Source: Pseudomonas fulva (GTDB lineage Bacteria > Pseudomonadota > Gammaproteobacteria > Pseudomonadales > Pseudomonadaceae). From it: 64,000 nt of DNA. Below, piece by piece: positions 61,429 through 64,000 of this stretch; within the stretch, counting starts at the first letter, position 1, and each line of letters starts with the position of its first letter. The notes below the pieces were generated by a model that worked only from the letters and a program-made list of their open reading frames with translations, was not told the origin of the DNA and ran no database searches. The stretch lies in assembly GCF_015680705.1 (NCBI RefSeq), contig NZ_JADNYP010000002.1, forward strand, positions 248,001 through 312,000, given 5' to 3'. Position numbers and translations under genes: made by a program.

Positions 61429-62169
61429 TTGAAACGGTTCCGCCCAGGCCTGGTGCCGACCCTGGTGGTGCTGGCCTTGTTGCCCACACTGGTCGCCCTC
61501 GGCTGCTGGCAGCTCAGCCGGGCCGAGCACAAGCGCGCGCTGTTGGCCATGCATGCAGCGCGTCAACTGGAAGAGCCGCTGACGGTCGAGCGCTTGCGTG
61601 AATCCAGCGAGCCGGCATTCCGTCGCGTGCAACTGCGGGGGCGTTTCGATGCGCGCCACAGCATCCTGTTGGACAACCGGATGCGTGGTGGCAAGGCGGG
61701 CGTGGAGCTGTTGCAGCCCTTCCAGGACGAGGCCAGTGGCGTGTGGCTGCTGGTCAATCGAGGCTGGCTGGCCTGGCCGGACCGACGCCTGCCGGTCACG
61801 TTCGAAACGCCGTCCCGGTCGCTGGCCTTGCAGGCTTGGGTCCACGAGGCGACCGGGCAGTTGCTCCAGCTGCGGGCCGACCCGGTCGCAGGCCAGTGGC
61901 CGCGCCTGCTCAATGGCATCGAGCCTCGGCACCTGTGGCAGGAGCTGGAGCGCGAAGGCATCGCCCATGAACTGCGCCTGGAGCCGGGTCCGGCCAGCTA
62001 CCGGCTGGATTGGCCGGTGGTGACCACAGAGCCGGAAAAGCACCTGGGCTATGCCGTGCAGTGGTTCGCCCTGGCCACGGCATTGCTGGCGCTCTATCTG
62101 TATTTCGGCTGGAACCCTCGCAAGGAGAACCCCCATGTGCAGCGCGACCCGTCCGATGGACATGCCTGA
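61429..62169 (+). CDS. SURF1-family cytochrome oxidase assembly protein
   Basis: 246 residues with an N-terminal (about 8-27) and a C-terminal membrane helix (about 212-230) flanking a periplasmic domain. C-W-Q-L-S-R-A-E-H-K and R-G-W-L-A-W match SURF1, which helps heme a insertion. The start is TTG 61429 with GGGAG eight bases upstream. Its end overlaps the next gene by 35 bases. Confidence 0.92.
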   Translation: MKRFRPGLVPTLVVLALLPTLVALGCWQLSRAEHKRALLAMHAARQLEEPLTVERLRESSEPAFRRVQLRGRFDARHSILLDNRMRGGKAGVELLQPFQDEASGVWLLVNRGWLAWPDRRLPVTFETPSRSLALQAWVHEATGQLLQLRADPVAGQWPRLLNGIEPRHLWQELEREGIAHELRLEPGPASYRLDWPVVTTEPEKHLGYAVQWFALATALLALYLYFGWNPRKENPHVQRDPSDGHA

Positions 62170-62725
62170 GCGAGCCGCCATGCGCCGTCGCGGCCGCTGG
62201 CAGCTGGCGTTGATCTTGCTGGTGGCGTTCGGCCCGATGCTGCTGGCCACCAGCATGTATCACCATGGCTTCTGGATCCCGCATGGCCGTAGCTATCACG
62301 GTGCGCTGATCGGCAACGGCGAGCAGCGCAGCGACATCGGCGTGCGAGTCGGTACCCCGCCGCCGGGCTGGCAGTTGCTGGTGACCGCGCCTGGGGCCTG
62401 CGACCAGGCATGCGAGGCACTGGTCTACCTGGCCAGGCAGGTACATGTCGGCCTGGGCCGTGATGTCCACCGCGCCAGCCATGCACTGGCGACGGCGCAG
62501 CCATTGACGCCGGCCTACCAAGCGTTGCTGGCGCGAGACTATCCACGCCTGCAGCGCTACCCGCTCGACCGGCACCGGCATGCCACCAGGATCGTCGAGC
62601 CTGGCCCACAACTGTGGATCGTCGACCCTCACGGCAACCTGGTGCTGCGTTATGACGCCAAGGTCAAGGGCAGGCATGTGCTCGACGATCTGAGGCATCT
62701 GCTCAAGCTCTCCAACATCGGCTAG
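62135..62725 (+). CDS. Cytochrome oxidase-associated membrane protein (hypothetical)
   Basis: 196 residues, one N-terminal membrane helix (about 24-43) and a periplasmic domain with C-D-Q-A-C (a C-X3-C pair) and L-W-I-V-D-P-H-G-N-L-V-L-R-Y, a thioredoxin-like trace. ATG 62135 has AAGGAG eight bases upstream. It may help copper or thiol handling in oxidase assembly, by position. Confidence 0.82.
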   Translation: MCSATRPMDMPERAAMRRRGRWQLALILLVAFGPMLLATSMYHHGFWIPHGRSYHGALIGNGEQRSDIGVRVGTPPPGWQLLVTAPGACDQACEALVYLARQVHVGLGRDVHRASHALATAQPLTPAYQALLARDYPRLQRYPLDRHRHATRIVEPGPQLWIVDPHGNLVLRYDAKVKGRHVLDDLRHLLKLSNIG

Positions 62726-62734
62726 GAGCCCGCC

Positions 62735-63826
62735 ATGCCCAGACCCGGATATCGCCTCGCGGCTTGCGCCACCTGCCTGGCCCTGCTGGTCGTGCTGCTC
62801 GGCGCCTATACTCGGCTGACCCACGCGGGCCTGGGCTGCCCGGACTGGCCAGGCTGCTATGGCCTGGCCGGGGTGCCTGGCAGCCCGGCGCAACTGGCCC
62901 ACGCCGAGCTGCATTTCCCCGACCATCCAGTCGAGGCGGCCAAAGGCTGGGCCGAAATGCTTCATCGCTATTTCGCGGGTGCGTTGACGCTGGTCATCTT
63001 CATGCTGGCCTTGCAGGCCTGCCGCGTGCGGACCAGCCATGAGCGGCCCTGGTGCCTGCCGCTGGGGTTGGTCGGCATGGTGCTCGCCCAGGCGGTCTTC
63101 GGCATGTGGACGGTAACCCTCAGGCTCTGGCCGCAGGTCGTCGTCGTCCACCTGCTTGGTGGCTTCACCACGCTGAGCCTGTTGCTGCTGCTCAGTCTGC
63201 GCCTGTCGGGCGCCTTTGCACCTGGCGCCAGCCGCTGCAAGGGCTTGCAGCGGCTGGCGCTGCTTGGCTTGCTGGTTGTGATCGGGCAGATCGCCCTCGG
63301 CGGTTGGGTCAGTGCCAACTATGCCGCGGTGGCCTGCATCGACCTGCCAACTTGCCATGGGCAATGGTGGCCAGCCGCGGACTTCGCCAACGGCTTTCAT
63401 CTTGCCCAACGGATAGGCCCCAATTATCTCGGCGGCCAGCTGGACAGCGAGGCGAGGACGGCCATCCATCTGACGCATCGGGCTGGCGCGCTGGTGGTGC
63501 TGGGGGTGCTGGGGCTGTTGAGCTGGAAACTGGTGCGTCATGGCCTGGCCGGGCTGGCTTGCCTGGTCGCAGGCATGCTGCTGGTGCAGCTTGGCTTGGG
63601 GCTCGCCAACGTGCTGCTGCATGTGCCGTTGCCCATCGCGCTGGCGCACAGTGCCGGCGGTGCGTTGTTGCTGATGGTGATGGTGGTCGTCAACTACCGC
63701 ATCGGGCTCGGCCTGCTGCACCGCAGCCAAGCGCAAAGAGGCTGGTCGGTGGTGGTTGACAGCGATGTGGGGCGTCCGAGGGCCGGTTGGGAGCGTTGGC
63801 GACGCTTGCGCGATCCAGGGTCCTGA
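62735..63826 (+). CDS. ctaA: Heme A synthase (CtaA/Cox15)
   Basis: Converts heme O to heme A. It has 363 residues and about eight membrane helices. G-A-Y-T-R-L-T-H-A-G-L-G-C-P-D-W-P, E-M-L-H-R-Y and T-H-R-A-G-A-L carry conserved heme-ligand histidines; the cysteine pair of the extracytoplasmic loops is present (A-C-I-D-L-P-T-C). GGAG precedes ATG 62735. Confidence 0.95.
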   Translation: MPRPGYRLAACATCLALLVVLLGAYTRLTHAGLGCPDWPGCYGLAGVPGSPAQLAHAELHFPDHPVEAAKGWAEMLHRYFAGALTLVIFMLALQACRVRTSHERPWCLPLGLVGMVLAQAVFGMWTVTLRLWPQVVVVHLLGGFTTLSLLLLLSLRLSGAFAPGASRCKGLQRLALLGLLVVIGQIALGGWVSANYAAVACIDLPTCHGQWWPAADFANGFHLAQRIGPNYLGGQLDSEARTAIHLTHRAGALVVLGVLGLLSWKLVRHGLAGLACLVAGMLLVQLGLGLANVLLHVPLPIALAHSAGGALLLMVMVVVNYRIGLGLLHRSQAQRGWSVVVDSDVGRPRAGWERWRRLRDPGS

Positions 63827-63969
63827 GGCGCCTTGCGCTTTCGCCCTGGCGATGGCTCCTGTACCGTGCGATCGACGCCCTGGCTAACCAGGACGTCTGA
63901 CGGCGTGACCACCTGCACCTTGGCCGGTGGCGTGCTCGCTTTCCTCCATCTGCCAGTGCTGCCGGAACC

Positions 63970-64000
63970 ATGACCCGAACCCAGAAAACCGTCTTCATTC
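63970..64000 (+). CDS. SCO1/SenC-family copper chaperone (N-terminal fragment)
   Basis: Only ten codons are in the window (M-T-R-T-Q-K-T-V-F-I). They match the N-terminus of the SCO1/SenC protein that follows ctaA in other pseudomonads. GGAA stands just upstream. Identification rests on this short match and context. Confidence 0.5.
   Translation, partial: MTRTQKTVFI

Noticed and set aside
61910..63736. 608-codon minus-strand frame across ctaA
   Set aside because: Antisense of SURF1, the 62135 gene and ctaA; glutamine/histidine-rich with no motif.

Overview
The window is a 64 kb stretch of high-GC gammaproteobacterial chromosome that includes the replication origin. Gene content, gene order and protein sequences point to a Pseudomonas of the P. 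putida group. The tRNA-modification gene mnmG is cut by the left edge and an SCO-type copper chaperone gene by the right edge. I see no tRNA or rRNA genes, insertion sequences, prophage or CRISPR array.

Origin block (1-11926). On the minus strand are mnmG, mnmE and the ribosome/membrane-insertion operon rpmH-rnpA-yidD-yidC. On the plus strand is dnaA-dnaN-recF-gyrB, closed by a strong terminator. Two separate DnaA-box clusters, each next to an AT-rich stretch, bracket the minus-strand genes: one between mnmG and mnmE (740-1035), one between rpmH and dnaA (5250-5600). Two parS centromere sites lie inside recF.

Housekeeping and metabolic block (11931-32127). A LysR regulator diverges from a GMC oxidoreductase and an MFS transporter. 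Then come a lysophospholipid acyltransferase, gmhB, glyS-glyQ, tag, a lipid A acyltransferase, a TPR protein, trkA-rsmB-fmt, def, dprA, tsaC, qor, hemF and aroE. This is the conserved Pseudomonas near-origin order, but no LysM gene (tsaP in P. aeruginosa) lies between def and dprA.

Transport, sulfur/choline and tryptophan block (32160-46543). It holds a SulP transporter, a choline-sulfate locus (betC, a betaine/choline binding protein and a LysR regulator), a DOPA-dioxygenase-like protein and trpBA with its activator trpI. After these come small stress-type genes: DUF883, dodecin, two DUF1161 proteins around a luciferase-like monooxygenase and OsmC, two tandem paralogous lipoproteins, a membrane-anchored aminopeptidase and a HAD phosphatase.

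Peptidase, carbon dioxide and respiration block (46567-64000). It contains a gamma carbonic anhydrase, prlC with a YheV zinc ribbon, and a second divergent M3 peptidase that lacks the transition-state histidine. A beta carbonic anhydrase is paired with a SulP transporter. An unrecognised 361-residue gene and a helical hypothetical follow, then a caa3-type cytochrome c oxidase operon (coxB, ctaD, ctaG, ctaE, SURF1, ctaA, SCO). The heme O synthase gene usually found before SCO is not at that position.

Most of the window is conserved core genome. The least explained items are the 361-residue orphan, the divergent M3 paralog, the clustered DnaA boxes far from the origin (dprA and betC loci), and an inverted repeat that covers the ribosome-binding site of the second DUF1161 gene.
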